DNA of 64,000 nucleotides. It comes from Forficula auricularia. Its lineage: Eukaryota > Arthropoda > Insecta > Dermaptera > Forficulidae. The notes beneath the pieces were generated by a model. The model was not told the origin of the DNA, searched no databases, and worked only from the letters and a program-made list of their open reading frames with translations. The stretch covers positions 1,240,001 through 1,304,000 of the forward strand of contig JALMQS010000852.1 in NCBI GenBank assembly GCA_024734495.1, given 5' to 3'. Both the position numbers and the translations under genes were made by a program. Within the stretch, counting starts at the first letter, position 1. Every line of letters begins with the position of its first letter. Shown in pieces: positions 1 through 12,420 of this stretch.

Positions 1-17
1 AAATTTATTATGAACAG

Positions 18-101
18 AAAAAAGAAACCGACGATCAAAAAGGATTGATCGCGACTCATTTGAACACAATAGAAAAGATTGAGCTCGAACTGCAAAAAAA
101 G
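18..101 (+). CDS. Representative 84-nt repeat exon of gene A (28-residue coiled-coil module)
   Basis: This is the first of 44 copies. The exon follows the acceptor TGAACAG and ends at the donor AAG|GTAATA. It reads KKETDDQKGLIATHL, then NTIEKIELELQKK. Only this frame is open: both other frames hit TGA inside the exon. Flanking single-copy exons join in the same phase (0), so reading and splicing agree. Length is exactly 28 residues, four heptads, with hydrophobic residues at L10, I11, L15, I18, I21 and L25 and a charged remainder, fitting an amphipathic helix or coiled coil. Skipping a copy is frame-neutral. In-frame 84-nt copies in array 1 are all except those starting at 522, 1025, 4551 and 7070. 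The copy at 1275 has an N-to-Y change. Function is unknown, and use of each copy in mRNA is inferred, not seen. Confidence 0.75.
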
Positions 102-521
102 GTAATATAATTGTTTTTTTTGAAATTATTTGAATTATATCCCCTGGGATTTATTAGTTGAAATCAATTTGTGATTTCTATATGTTAAATCAAGGTTGTT
201 ATGGCAACCTTAGCTTTTCCATTACGATTTTATATAATTAATTAACAAGGTTAAATTTATTATGAACAGAAAAAAGAAACCGACGATCAAAAAGGATTGA
301 TCGCGACTCATTTGAACACAATAGAAAAGATTGAGCTCGAACTGCAAAAAAAGGTAATATAATTGTTTTTTTTGAAATTATTTGAATTATATCCCCTGGG
401 ATTTATTAGTTGAAATCAATTTGTGATTTCTATATGTTAAATCAAGGTTGTTATGGCAACCTTAGCTTTTCCATTACGATTTTATATAATTAATTAACAA
501 GGTTAAATTTATTATGAACAG

Positions 522-604
522 AAAAAGAAACCGACGATCAAAAAGGATTGATCGCGACTCATTTGAACACAATAGAAAAGATTGAGCTCGAACTGCAAAA
601 AAAG
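522..604 (+). pseudogene. Frame-broken repeat exon copy (83 nt); others at 1025, 4551 and 7070
   Basis: The A-run just after the acceptor CAG has five A's instead of six, so the exon is 83 nt. Read in phase 0 it meets TGA after nine residues. The copies starting at 4551 and 7070 have the same five-A state. The copy at 1025 has four A's (82 nt) and also runs into a stop. Because neighbouring exons are symmetric, skipping such a copy would leave the mRNA in frame; including one would end translation. Confidence 0.8.
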
Positions 605-3600
605 GTAATATAATTGTTTTTTTTGAAATTATTTGAATTATATCCCCTGGGATTTATTAGTTGAAATCAATTTGTGATTTCTATATGTTAAATCAAGGTT
701 GTTATGGCAACCTTAGCTTTTCCATTACGCTTTTATATAATTAATTAACAAGGTTAAATTTATTATGAACAGAAAAAAGAAACCGACGATCAAAAAGGAT
801 TGATCGCGACTCATTTGAACACAATAGAAAAGATTGAGCTCGAACTGCAAAAAAAGGTAATATAATTGTTTTTTTTGAAATTATTTGAATTATATCCCCT
901 GGGATTTATTAGTTGAAATCAATTTGTGATTTCTATATGTTAAATCAAGGTTGTTATGGCAACCTTAGCTTTTCCATTACGATTTTATATAATTAATTAA
1001 CAAGATTAAATTTATTATGAACAGAAAAGAAACCGACGATCAAAAAGGATTGATCGCGACTCATTTGAACACAATAGAAAAGATTGAGCTCGAACTGCAA
1101 AAAAAGGTAATATAATTGTTTTTTTTGAAATTATTTGAATTATATCCCCTGGGATTTATTAGTTGAAATCAATTTGTGATTTTTATATGTTAAATCAAGG
1201 TTGTTATGGCAACCTTAGCTTTTCCATTACGATTTTATATAATTAATTAACAAGATTAAATTTATTATGAACAGAAAAAAGAAACCGACGATCAAAAAGG
1301 ATTGATCGCGACTCATTTGTACACAATAGAAAAGATTGAGCTCGAACTGCAAAAAAAGGTAATATAATTGTTTTTTTTGAAATTATTTGAATTATATCCC
1401 CTGGGATTTATTAGTTGAAATCAATTTGTGATTTCTATATGTTAAATCAAGGTTGTTATGGCAACCTTAGCTTTTCCATTACGATTTTATATAATTAATT
1501 AACAAGATTAAATTTATTATGAACAGAAAAAAGAAACCGACGATCAAAAAGGATTGATCGCGACTCATTTGAACACAATAGAAAAGATTGAGCTCGAACT
1601 GCAAAAAAAGGTAATATAATTGTTTTTTTTGAAATTATTTGAATTATATCCCCTGGGATTTATTAGTTGAAATCAATTTGTGATTTCTATATGTTAAATC
1701 AAGGTTGTTATGGCAACCTTAGCTTTTCCATTACGATTTTATATAATTAATTAACAAGGTTAAATTTATTATGAACAGAAAAAAGAAACCGACGATCAAA
1801 AAGGATTGATCGCGACTCATTTGAACACAATAGAAAAGATTGAGCTCGAACTGCAAAAAAAGGTAATATAATTGTTTTTTTTGAAATTATTTGAATTATA
1901 TCCCCTGGGATTTATTAGTTGAAATCAATTTGTGATTTCTATATGTTAAATCAAGGTTGTTATGGCAACCTTAGCTTTTCCATTACGATTTTATATAATT
2001 AATTAACAAGGTTAAATTTATTATGAACAGAAAAAAGAAACCGACGATCAAAAAGGATTGATCGCGACTCATTTGAACACAATAGAAAAGATTGAGCTCG
2101 AACTGCAAAAAAAGGTAATATAATTGTTTTTTTTGAAATTATTTGAATTATATCCCCTGGGATTTATTAGTTGAAATCAATTTGTGATTTCTATATGTTA
2201 AATCAAGGTTGTTATGGCAACCTTAGCTTTTCCATTACGATTTTATATAATTAATTAACAAGGTTAAATTTATTATGAACAGAAAAAAGAAACCGACGAT
2301 CAAAAAGGATTGATCGCGACTCATTTGAACACAATAGAAAAGATTGAGCTCGAACTGCAAAAAAAGGTAATATAATTGTTTTTTTTGAAATTATTTGAAT
2401 TATATCCCCTGGGATTTATTAGTTGAAATCAATTTGTGATTTCTATATGTTAAATCAAGGTTGTTATGGCAACCTTAGCTTTTCCATTACGATTTTATAT
2501 AATTAATTAACAAGGTTAAATTTATTATGAACAGAAAAAAGAAACCGACGATCAAAAAGGATTGATCGCGACTCATTTGAACACAATAGAAAAGATTGAG
2601 CTCGAACTGCAAAAAAAGGTAATATAATTGTTTTTTTTGAAATTATTTGAATTATATCCCCTGGGATTTATTAGTTGAAATCAATTTGTGATTTCTATAT
2701 GTTAAATCAAGGTTGTTATGGCAACCTTAGCTTTTCCATTACGATTTTATATAATTAATTAACAAGATTAAATTTATTATGAACAGAAAAAAGAAACCGA
2801 CGATCAAAAAGGATTGATCGCGACTCATTTGAACACAATAGAAAAGATTGAGCTCGAACTGCAAAAAAAGGTAATATAATTGTTTTTTTTGAAATTATTT
2901 GAATTATATCCCCTGGGATTTATTAGTTGAAATCAATTTGTGATTTCTATATGTTAAATCAAGGTTGTTATGGCAACCTTAGCTTTTCCATTACGATTTT
3001 ATATAATTAATTAACAAGATTAAATTTATTATGAACAGAAAAAAGAAACCGACGATCAAAAAGGATTGATCGCGACTCATTTGAACACAATAGAAAAGAT
3101 TGAGCTCGAACTGCAAAAAAAGGTAATATAATTGTTTTTTTTGAAATTATTTGAATTATATCCCCTGGGATTTATTAGTTGAAATCAATTTGTGATTTCT
3201 ATATGTTAAATCAAGGTTGTTATGGCAACCTTAGCTTTTCCATTACGATTTTATATAATTAATTAACAAGATTAAATTTATTATGAACAGAAAAAAGAAA
3301 CCGACGATCAAAAAGGATTGATCGCGACTCATTTGAACACAATAGAAAAGATTGAGCTCGAACTGCAAAAAAAGGTAATATAATTGTTTTTTTTGAAATT
3401 ATTTGAATTATATCCCCTGGGATTTATTAGTTGAAATCAATTTGTGATTTCTATATGTTAAATCAAGGTTGTTATGGCAACCTTAGCTTTTCCATTACGA
3501 TTTTATATAATTAATTAACAAGATTAAATTTATTATGAACAGAAAAAAGAAACCGACGATCAAAAAGGATTGATCGCGACTCATTTGAACACAATAGAAA

Positions 3601-6600
3601 AGATTGAGCTCGAACTGCAAAAAAAGGTAATATAATTGTTTTTTTTGAAATTATTTGAATTATATCCCCTGGGATTTATTAGTTGAAATCAATTTGTGAT
3701 TTCTATATGTTAAATCAAGGTTGTTATGGCAACCTTAGCTTTTCCATTACGATTTTATATAATTAATTAACAAGATTAAATTTATTATGAACAGAAAAAA
3801 GAAACCGACGATCAAAAAGGATTGATCGCGACTCATTTGAACACAATAGAAAAGATTGAGCTCGAACTGCAAAAAAAGGTAATATAATTGTTTTTTTTGA
3901 AATTATTTGAATTATATCCCCTGGGATTTATTAGTTGAAATCAATTTGTGATTTCTATATGTTAAATCAAGGTTGTTATGGCAACCTTAGCTTTTCCATT
4001 ACGATTTTATATAATTAATTAACAAGATTAAATTTATTATGAACAGAAAAAAGAAACCGACGATCAAAAAGGATTGATCGCGACTCATTTGAACACAATA
4101 GAAAAGATTGAGCTCGAACTGCAAAAAAAGGTAATATAATTGTTTTTTTTGAAATTATTTGAATTATATCCCCTGGGATTTATTAGTTGAAATCAATTTG
4201 TGATTTCTATATGTTAAATCAAGGTTGTTATGGCAACCTTAGCTTTTCCATTACGATTTTATATAATTAATTAACAAGATTAAATTTATTATGAACAGAA
4301 AAAAGAAACCGACGATCAAAAAGGATTGATCGCGACTCATTTGAACACAATAGAAAAGATTGAGCTCGAACTGCAAAAAAAGGTAATATAATTGTTTTTT
4401 TTGAAATTATTTGAATTATATCCCCTGGGATTTATTAGTTGAAATCAATTTGTGATTTCTATATGTTAAATCAAGGTTGTTATGGCAACCTTAGCTTTTC
4501 CATTACGATTTTATATAATTAATTAACAAGATTAAATTTATTATGAACAGAAAAAGAAACCGACGATCAAAAAGGATTGATCGCGACTCATTTGAACACA
4601 ATAGAAAAGATTGAGCTCGAACTGCAAAAAAAGGTAATATAATTGTTTTTTTTGAAATTATTTGAATTATATCCCCTGGGATTTATTAGTTGAAATCAAT
4701 TTGTGATTTCTATATGTTAAATCAAGGTTGTTATGGCAACCTTAGCTTTTCCATTACGATTTTATATAATTAATTAACAAGATTAAATTTATTATGAACA
4801 GAAAAAAGAAACCGACGATCAAAAAGGATTGATCGCGACTCATTTGAACACAATAGAAAAGATTGAGCTCGAACTGCAAAAAAAGGTAATATAATTGTTT
4901 TTTTTGAAATTATTTGAATTATATCCCCTGGGATTTATTAGTTGAAATCAATTTGTGATTTCTATATGTTAAATCAAGGTTGTTATGGCAACCTTAGCTT
5001 TTCCATTACGATTTTATATAATTAATTAACAAGATTAAATTTATTATGAACAGAAAAAAGAAACCGACGATCAAAAAGGATTGATCGCGACTCATTTGAA
5101 CACAATAGAAAAGATTGAGCTCGAACTGCAAAAAAAGGTAATATAATTGTTTTTTTTGAAATTATTTGAATTATATCCCCTGGGATTTATTAGTTGAAAT
5201 CAATTTGTGATTTCTATATGTTAAATCAAGGTTGTTATGGCAACCTTAGCTTTTCCATTACGATTTTATATAATTAATTAACAAGATTAAATTTATTATG
5301 AACAGAAAAAAGAAACCGACGATCAAAAAGGATTGATCGCGACTCATTTGAACACAATAGAAAAGATTGAGCTCGAACTGCAAAAAAAGGTAATATAATT
5401 GTTTTTTTTGAAATTATTTGAATTATATCCCCTGGGATTTATTAGTTGAAATCAATTTGTGATTTCTATATGTTAAATCAAGGTTGTTATGGCAACCTTA
5501 GCTTTTCCATTACGATTTTATATAATTAATTAACAAGATTAAATTTATTATGAACAGAAAAAAGAAACCGACGATCAAAAAGGATTGATCGCGACTCATT
5601 TGAACACAATAGAAAAGATTGAGCTCGAACTGCAAAAAAAGGTAATATAATTGTTTTTTTTGAAATTATTTGAATTATATCCCCTGGGATTTATTAGTTG
5701 AAATCAATTTGTGATTTCTATATGTTAAATCAAGGTTGTTATGGCAACCTTAGCTTTTCCATTACGATTTTATATAATTAATTAACAAGATTAAATTTAT
5801 TATGAACAGAAAAAAGAAACCGACGATCAAAAAGGATTGATCGCGACTCATTTGAACACAATAGAAAAGATTGAGCTCGAACTGCAAAAAAAGGTAATAT
5901 AATTGTTTTTTTTGAAATTATTTGAATTATATCCCCTGGGATTTATTAGTTGAAATCAATTTGTGATTTCTATATGTTAAATCAAGGTTGTTATGGCAAC
6001 CTTAGCTTTTCCATTACGATTTTATATAATTAATTAACAAGATTAAATTTATTATGAACAGAAAAAAGAAACCGACGATCAAAAAGGATTGATCGCGACT
6101 CATTTGAACACAATAGAAAAGATTGAGCTCGAACTGCAAAAAAAGGTAATATAATTGTTTTTTTTGAAATTATTTGAATTATATCCCCTGGGATTTATTA
6201 GTTGAAATCAATTTGTGATTTCTATATGTTAAATCAAGGTTGTTATGGCAACCTTAGCTTTTCCATTACGATTTTATATAATTAATTAACAAGATTAAAT
6301 TTATTATGAACAGAAAAAAGAAACCGACGATCAAAAAGGATTGATCGCGACTCATTTGAACACAATAGAAAAGATTGAGCTCGAACTGCAAAAAAAGGTA
6401 ATATAATTGTTTTTTTTGAAATTATTTGAATTATATCCCCTGGGATTTATTAGTTGAAATCAATTTGTGATTTCTATATGTTAAATCAAGGTTGTTATGG
6501 CAACCTTAGCTTTTCCATTACGATTTTATATAATTAATTAACAAGATTAAATTTATTATGAACAGAAAAAAGAAACCGACGATCAAAAAGGATTGATCGC

Positions 6601-7572
6601 GACTCATTTGAACACAATAGAAAAGATTGAGCTCGAACTGCAAAAAAAGGTAATATAATTGTTTTTTTTGAAATTATTTGAATTATATCCCCTGGGATTT
6701 ATTAGTTGAAATCAATTTGTGATTTCTATATGTTAAATCAAGGTTGTTATGGCAACCTTAGCTTTTCCATTACGATTTTATATAATTAATTAACAAGATT
6801 AAATTTATTATGAACAGAAAAAAGAAACCGACGATCAAAAAGGATTGATCGCGACTCATTTGAACACAATAGAAAAGATTGAGCTCGAACTGCAAAAAAA
6901 GGTAATATAATTGTTTTTTTTGAAATTATTTGAATTATATCCCCTGGGATTTATTAGTTGAAATCAATTTGTGATTTCTATATGTTAAATCAAGGTTGTT
7001 ATGGCAACCTTAGCTTTTCCATTACGATTTTATATAATTAATTAACAAGATTAAATTTATTATGAACAGAAAAAGAAACCGACGATCAAAAAGGATTGAT
7101 CGCGACTCATTTGAACACAATAGAAAAGATTGAGCTCGAACTGCAAAAAAAGGTAATATAATTGTTTTTTTTGAAATTATTTGAATTATATCCCCTGGGA
7201 TTTATTAGTTGAAATCAATTTGTGATTTCTATATGTTAAATCAAGGTTGTTATGGCAACCTTAGCTTTTCCATTACGATTTTATATAATTAATTAACAAG
7301 ATTAAATTTATTATGAACAGAAAAAAGAAACCGACGATCAAAAAGGATTGATCGCGACTCATTTGAACACAATAGAAAAGATTGAGCTCGAACTGCAAAA
7401 AAAGGTAATATAATTGTTTTTTTTGAAATTATTTGAATTATATCCCCTGGGATTTATTAGTTGAAATCAATTTGTGATTTCTATATGTTAAATCAAGGTT
7501 GTTATGGCAACCTTAGCTTTTCCATTACGATTTTATATAATTAATTAACAAGGTTAAATTTATTATGAACAG

Positions 7573-7656
7573 AAAAAAGAAACCGACGATCAAAAAGGAT
7601 TGATCGCGACTCATTTGAACACAATAGAAAAGATTGAGCTCGAACTGAAAAAAGAG
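7573..7656 (+). CDS. Last exon copy of array 1, diverged at its 3' end
   Basis: This is 84 nt and in frame, but ends ELKKE rather than ELQKK. The following intron also differs from the array consensus. It resembles the older copies at 15743-16044 and 17836-17994, with GTTAAGG in place of GTTATGG. It is probably an edge copy that escaped homogenisation. Confidence 0.7.
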
Positions 7657-7824
7657 GTAATATAATTTTTTTTTCAATTTATTTGAATTATATCCCCTGG
7701 GATTTATTAGTTGACATCAATTTGTGATTTCTATATGTTAAATCAAAGCTGTTAAGGCAACTTTAGCTTTTCCATTACGCTTTTATATAATTAACAAGGT
7801 TAAATTTATTATTGTTATTTTTAG

Positions 7825-7957
7825 AGGGATGAGATCTCCCGAAAAGCTATTCTAGAAAAGGAACAACAATCTCGTATAGTAGAACTCGAATCTACTATCG
7901 AGAAGCAAAACCAACTAGCGAGTGAGCACGAAAAAGGATTGTACGATCCTCAACTAG
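7825..7957 (+). CDS. Gene A exon A1 (coiled coil)
   Basis: The acceptor TTTTTAG precedes AGGGATGAG and the donor is CTAG|GTATTT. The 133-nt exon enters in phase 0 and leaves in phase 1. It begins RDEISRKAILEKEQQSR and ends YDPQL plus one base. It is rich in Glu, Lys and Gln with regularly spaced Leu and Ile, typical of a coiled coil. It joins in phase to the array upstream and to the 29-nt exon at 8044. No known family was recognised. Confidence 0.7.
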
Positions 7958-8043
7958 GTATTTTTCTCTCCTTTTTTTGTTAAAATACATTTATAATTTT
8001 GCATTAATAAGAAAAATAATTACCTATTATTTTGTTTTCTTAG

Positions 8044-8072
8044 CCAAAGAACTGCACAACCTCAAGGAGATG
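8044..8072 (+). CDS. Gene A microexon B1
   Basis: This 29-nt exon lies between TTTTCTTAG and GTTAGT, entering in phase 1 and leaving in phase 0. With the last base of exon A1 it reads AKELHNLKEM. Its first bases (CCAAAGAAC) match exon B2 at 8583, and the introns on both sides also match those around B2, so the A-B pair is a duplicated module. Confidence 0.62.
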
Positions 8073-8173
8073 GTTAGTATTATTTTTTTAATATTTCCGA
8101 TTGCACATTTAGCGAATTCAATAATTGCTTTCATCTAATGGATTTCTCAACGTACTATTTAAACTTTTGACTG

Positions 8174-8177
<4 letters not shown>

Positions 8178-8209
<32 letters not shown>
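8178..8209. repeat. (TA)n microsatellite
   Basis: About 16 uninterrupted TA dinucleotides lie in the intron between exons B1 and A2. Confidence 0.95.
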
Positions 8210-8408
8210 CTATGCATATATTAGCTATAGTTTTTCCTATTTAGTCACATTCATTCGCGAATTCTATATTTGTTTGTTAAGGCACTCTTGCCCTTCTATT
8301 ACTAAATTGCAATTAAGAATTAAATTTTTTTTGTTAACAGTTGTTAATGCAAACTTTTTTATTACTAAATTCATATAACAATTTCAAATTTAATATTATA
8401 ATTTTTAG

Positions 8409-8496
8409 GGCCAACAACTTTTTACAACATTAGGTGAACAAGAACTGCTATCTAATTTCAATACAATAATTGAAGCAAATGAACAATCTCAATCAG
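8409..8496 (+). CDS. Gene A exon A2
   Basis: The acceptor ATTTTTAG precedes GGCCAACAAC and the donor is TCAG|GTATCT. The 88-nt exon runs from phase 0 to phase 1, reading GQQLFTTLGEQELLSNF then NTIIEANEQSQS. The stretch LLSNFNTIIEANE resembles LIATHLNTIEKIE of the 28-residue repeat exon, so the repeat exon may descend from this module. The phase pattern equals that of exons A1 and A3. Confidence 0.68.
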
Positions 8497-8582
8497 GTAT
8501 CTTTCACTCTTTCTTACTCTCGTTTAAAATATATAATCCCACATTACTAGAAAATTAATCACTTTTTATTTTGTTTTGTTAG

Positions 8583-8638
8583 CCAAAGAACATGATAATA
8601 TGGAATCAATAGACCAACTTCAGCTTGGTGGCCTGGAG
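8583..8638 (+). CDS. Gene A exon B2
   Basis: This 56-nt exon lies between TTTTGTTAG and GAG|GTAATA, entering in phase 1 and leaving in phase 0. It reads AKEHDNMESIDQLQLGGLE with the base from exon A2. The AKE start is shared with exon B1. The next recognisable exon is 6.4 kb downstream at 15026, beyond a block of transposons. Confidence 0.66.
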
Positions 8639-8800
8639 GTAATATGATTTTTTTAATTTTTTTTTAGAGTCCACATTTTGCAAGTCCAATAATTAGCTTT
8701 TATCCAACGGTTCACCCAATAGACAGCATTGACTACAATATCAATGGGCACAAAGATTATGTGCTGCGTCTAAACAACCTGAAAAACTACCTCACTTTTT

Positions 8801-9470
8801 ACTTTACCATACAGGGTATGTTCAAGTATTATAATCGTGCATGAAAAAAGTGGTTTTTTTCCTTCTTTTTTTTCGAAATATCTCAAAAACGGCTGAAATT
8901 ATTTTGATTAAAAAACTTGAGCGAAACCATGTCATTTCGCTCTACAAAAAACCTCTAATAAGTGAACATCGAAATTTTTTTTTTCCGAGATAATAATTGT
9001 TTTGTCAAAATGTCTGTTAGTCTGGTTATCTGTTGGGTAGTTAGTTAAATAGTTAGTTAGTTAGTTAGATTGTGGACGAGCTAGCTCAAAAACTAGTGTG
9101 AATATCGAAACCAAATTTCACACGGAGTTTTGGTCCATTGATTAGATTTTGGTTCATATCGACCGAAAATTAAAGGGGTGGAGGGGGGATTAATAATTAA
9201 AAATCTAGGCCATGTGACCAAACTCAACCAAATTTTGTATACAGCTGGAGAGGAGGGGGGGGGGAATAAAAATCTAGGCCGTTTTATCAAACTCAACCAA
9301 ATTTTGTATACATAATCAGTGGACCCCCAGAAGTCTAAAAATGCAAAAACTAACCCCCTCCCCTACATGATTATAAATAATTTTATTTAATATTAAATAT
9401 AAGTGAGGGGCCAGGTTGTATGGTAAAAGTCAAGTGGATGGCCACATCAGAACACGTCAGCTTATTTAAC
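8801..9470 (+). repeat. Dispersed repeat 'family P' (CATACAGGGTATGG), copy 1
   Basis: The unit begins TTTACCATACAGGGTATG and ends near GGCCACATCAGAACACG. The same ordered blocks recur at 21070-21835 (inverted), 21945-23140 and 46795-47442, with a stub at 45353. They include repeated lines ACTCAACCAAATTTTGTATA and short G-rich runs. No open frame of note was found. Superfamily unknown; a non-autonomous DNA element is possible. Confidence 0.75.
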
Positions 9471-9589
9471 TTTCATACCTCTACCCAGAAATCCAGATTT
9501 TATCGCTAATTTTCCGTGTTAGTTAAAAGTGGGATATTAATATTTTTACTTTATCCAAATACGAAGCATGGAGAAAGTATTGTAATCGG

Positions 9590-12420
9590 TCTCGCGCCAA
9601 GCTGGACTTCAACGGGTCCTCAGGTAAAGACTACGGAACCCATGGACTCAATTAAAGTCACAAATTGTAGTATTCAATTAGGTTGAATTTTAGCACGTGA
9701 CGGTTTTGCCAAAAATTACATGGGGTCTCGTCGAGGAGGCCAAAAAGTGCGATTTTTTCATTTAGTGCGTGCGGATGGATGGATGGATGGATGTATGGAT
9801 GTATGTATGGATGGATGTATATTATCGCTTTTGGCCCACGATTTTTTCCACACCGTTGCACCGATTGAAATGAAATTGAAAACCTAGCATTCTTTGAACA
9901 AAATGAAGCGCTGATTAGTTTTTGGTACATATCGGCCCACAAACATTAGTACTTTATTTCAGTACTTTTTTAGTTTTTTCTAAATATCTTGAAAATGACT
10001 TAACCAATTTTGATGAAATTTAATATCCTAATTAAGTACCTTGGGGACCACAAAAAAGGTTAAATAAAGTTTTTAGTAAAATTATATTTTAAAGTACTTT
10101 ACTCTAGAGTAAGATGGTACTTTTTTAATTTTTTAAATTCTTTAAAATTTATTCATTTGAAAGTTTTAATATAGCTCATTTAGCCTTGCTTAAGTAAGAA
10201 TGGATAGGCTTCTCTCTGTGAAATGCTAAAAATTTGGGAGGAATTTTTATGAGTAACCATAGCAACTGCGTTGTTTTCTTATCCGTTACCTTTGCTGAAG
10301 ACAGAGAAATCGATTTTAAACCAAAAATGGCGATTGATTCTCATCTAGTTCTTGAGGAATAATCATTCTATATTGGATTTTTGACGTTTCGGTTTTTATT
10401 AGTAACCATTGCTGAAGACATAGAGAAATCGATTTTAAACCAAAAATAGCGATTGATACTCATCTAGTACTTGAGGAATAATCATTCTATATTGGATTTT
10501 TGACGTTTCGTTTTTTATTAGTAACCATTGCGGAAGACATAGAGAAATCGACTTTAAACCAAAAATAGCGATTGATTCTCATCTAGTACTTGAGGAATAA
10601 TCATTCTATATTGGATTTTTGACGTTTCGGTTTTTATTAGTAACCATTGCTGAAGACATGGAGGAATCGACTTAAAATAAAAAATAGCGATTGATTCTCA
10701 TCTAATACTTGAGAAATATCCATTCTATATTGGATTTTTGACGTTTCGGTTTTTATTAGTAACCATTCCTGAAGACATAGAGAAATCAACTTTAAACCAA
10801 AAATAGCGATTGATTCTCATCTAGTACTTGAGGAATAATCATTCTATATTGGATTTTTGACGTTTCGGTTTTTATTGGTAACCATTGCTGAAGACATAGA
10901 GGAATCGACTTAAAATCAAAAATAGCGATTGATTCTCATCTAATACTTGAGGAATAACAATTCTACATTAGGTTTTTGACGTTTCGATTATTATTGGTAA
11001 CCATTGCTGAAGACATGGAGGAATCGACTTAAAATCAAAAATAACGATCGATTCTTATCTAATACTAGAGGAATAACCTTATTGAATTCCATTTTTGATG
11101 TTTTGACTATTAATGGAAACCTCTACTGAAAATGTAGAAGAATCGACTTAAAATCAAAAAGACTAAATTCTTTTTTGGTAAACAACTCAAGCTTGAGTAA
11201 TGTAGAATTGTTATTCCTCAAGTATTAGATGAGAATCAATCGCTATTTTTGATTTTAAGTCGATTCCTCTATGTCTTCAGCAATGGTTACCAATAAAAAC
11301 CGAAACGTCAAAAATCCAATGTAGAATGGTTATTACTCGACTCTTAAATGAGAATTATTTTTGAATTAATTTCAATATGAACTACAAATTGCAAGTGATA
11401 TCTGATCAATAATAAAGGAACAAACATATTAATATTTCAAATGAATTTGGATAAAGTTTAGCAACGATCCGTTGCAGTTTATTTCATTTAGTGCGTGTGG
11501 ATGGATGGATGTATCTATGTTATCGTTTTTTTGGCCCACGATTTTTTCCACACCGTTGCACCGATTGAAATGAAATTGAAAACGTACCATTTGTTTAACA
11601 AAATGAAGCGCTGATTAGTTTTTGGTAGATATCGGCTTACAAATATTAGTACTTTATTTCACTACTTTTTTAGTTTTTTCTAAATATCTTGAAAATGACT
11701 TAACCAATTTTGATGAAATTTAATATCCTAATTACAGGACCTTGCGGACCACAAAAAAAGTTAAATAAAGTTTTTAGTAAAATTATATTTTAAAGTAATT
11801 TACTCTAGAGTAAGATAGTACTTTTTTAAATTCTTTAAAATTTATTCATTTCACCTTTTTAATATAGCTCATTTAAACTTGCTTAAGTAGGAATGGATAG
11901 GCTTCTCTCTGTGAAGTTCTAAAAATTTGGGAGGAAATTTTATAAGTAACTATAGCAACTGCGTTGTTTTCTTATCCGTTACCTTTGCTGAAGACATGGA
12001 GGAATCGAGTTAAAACCAAAAATAGCGATTGATTCTCTAGTACTTGAGGAATAACCTTTCTATATTGGATTTTTGACGTTTCGGTTTTTATTGGTAACCA
12101 TTAATGAAGACACAGAGGAATCGATTTAAAATAAAAAATAGTCATCTATTCTCATCTAATACTTGAGGAATAACAATTTTACATTAGATTTTTGACGCTT
12201 CGATTATTATTGGTAACCATTGCTGAAGGCATGGAGGTATTGGCTTAAAATCAAATATAACGATCGATTCTTATCTAATACTGGAGGAATAACCTTATTG
12301 CATTCCATTTTTGATGTTTTGACAATTAATGGCAACCTCTACTGAAAACGTGCAGGAATCGACTTAAAATCAAAAAGAATTTGGTCTTTTTGATTTTAAG
12401 TCAATTCCTCCACGTTTTTT
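9590..12420 (+). repeat. Complex dispersed repeat with ATGG microsatellite and 119-bp minisatellite
   Basis: It opens with a block found inverted at 34700-34930 and 39430-39660, then an ATGG/GTAT microsatellite (9773-9820). Seven units of about 119 bp follow (GCTGAAGACAT... starts near 10411, 10530, 10649, 10767, 10887 and 11006, after a first partial one at 10290). Around 11200-11340 the minisatellite turns into inverted orientation, and a second copy of the whole order begins near 11455. No coding frame was seen. Minisatellites inside mobile repeats are known from Helitron-like elements, but the termini here do not settle the class. Confidence 0.8.

Larger units (their letters stand above)
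1..7824 (+). repeat. Tandem array 1: 31 units of ~252 bp, each one exon plus one intron of gene A
   Basis: The same unit recurs head to tail from the window edge. Exon copies start at 18, 270, 522, 773, 1025, 1275, 1527, 1779, 2031, 2283, 2535, 2787, 3039, 3291, 3543, 3795, 4047, 4299, 4551, 4802, 5054, 5306, 5558, 5810, 6062, 6314, 6566, 6818, 7070, 7321 and 7573. Spacing is 252 bp, or 250-251 after a shortened copy. Each unit is an 84-nt exon and a 168-nt intron. Introns are as conserved as exons, which points to recent amplification or homogenisation rather than selection on protein alone. Unit 31 differs most (exon end LKKE, altered intron), as expected at an array edge. The array begins before the window, so 31 is a minimum. 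It could equally be called an intragenic satellite. Confidence 0.97.

Noticed and set aside
18..7656. Array exon as part of a kinesin-5 or other named coiled-coil protein
   Set aside because: A loose likeness of short helical stretches is expected for any coiled coil; no diagnostic motor or tail motif is present.
1..7824. CRISPR-like appearance of regular repeats
   Set aside because: The whole 252-bp unit is repeated with no unique spacers, units carry splice signals, and the DNA is eukaryotic.
9658..9942. Open frame with repeated IHPY residues
   Set aside because: It is a translation of the ATGG microsatellite within a dispersed repeat.
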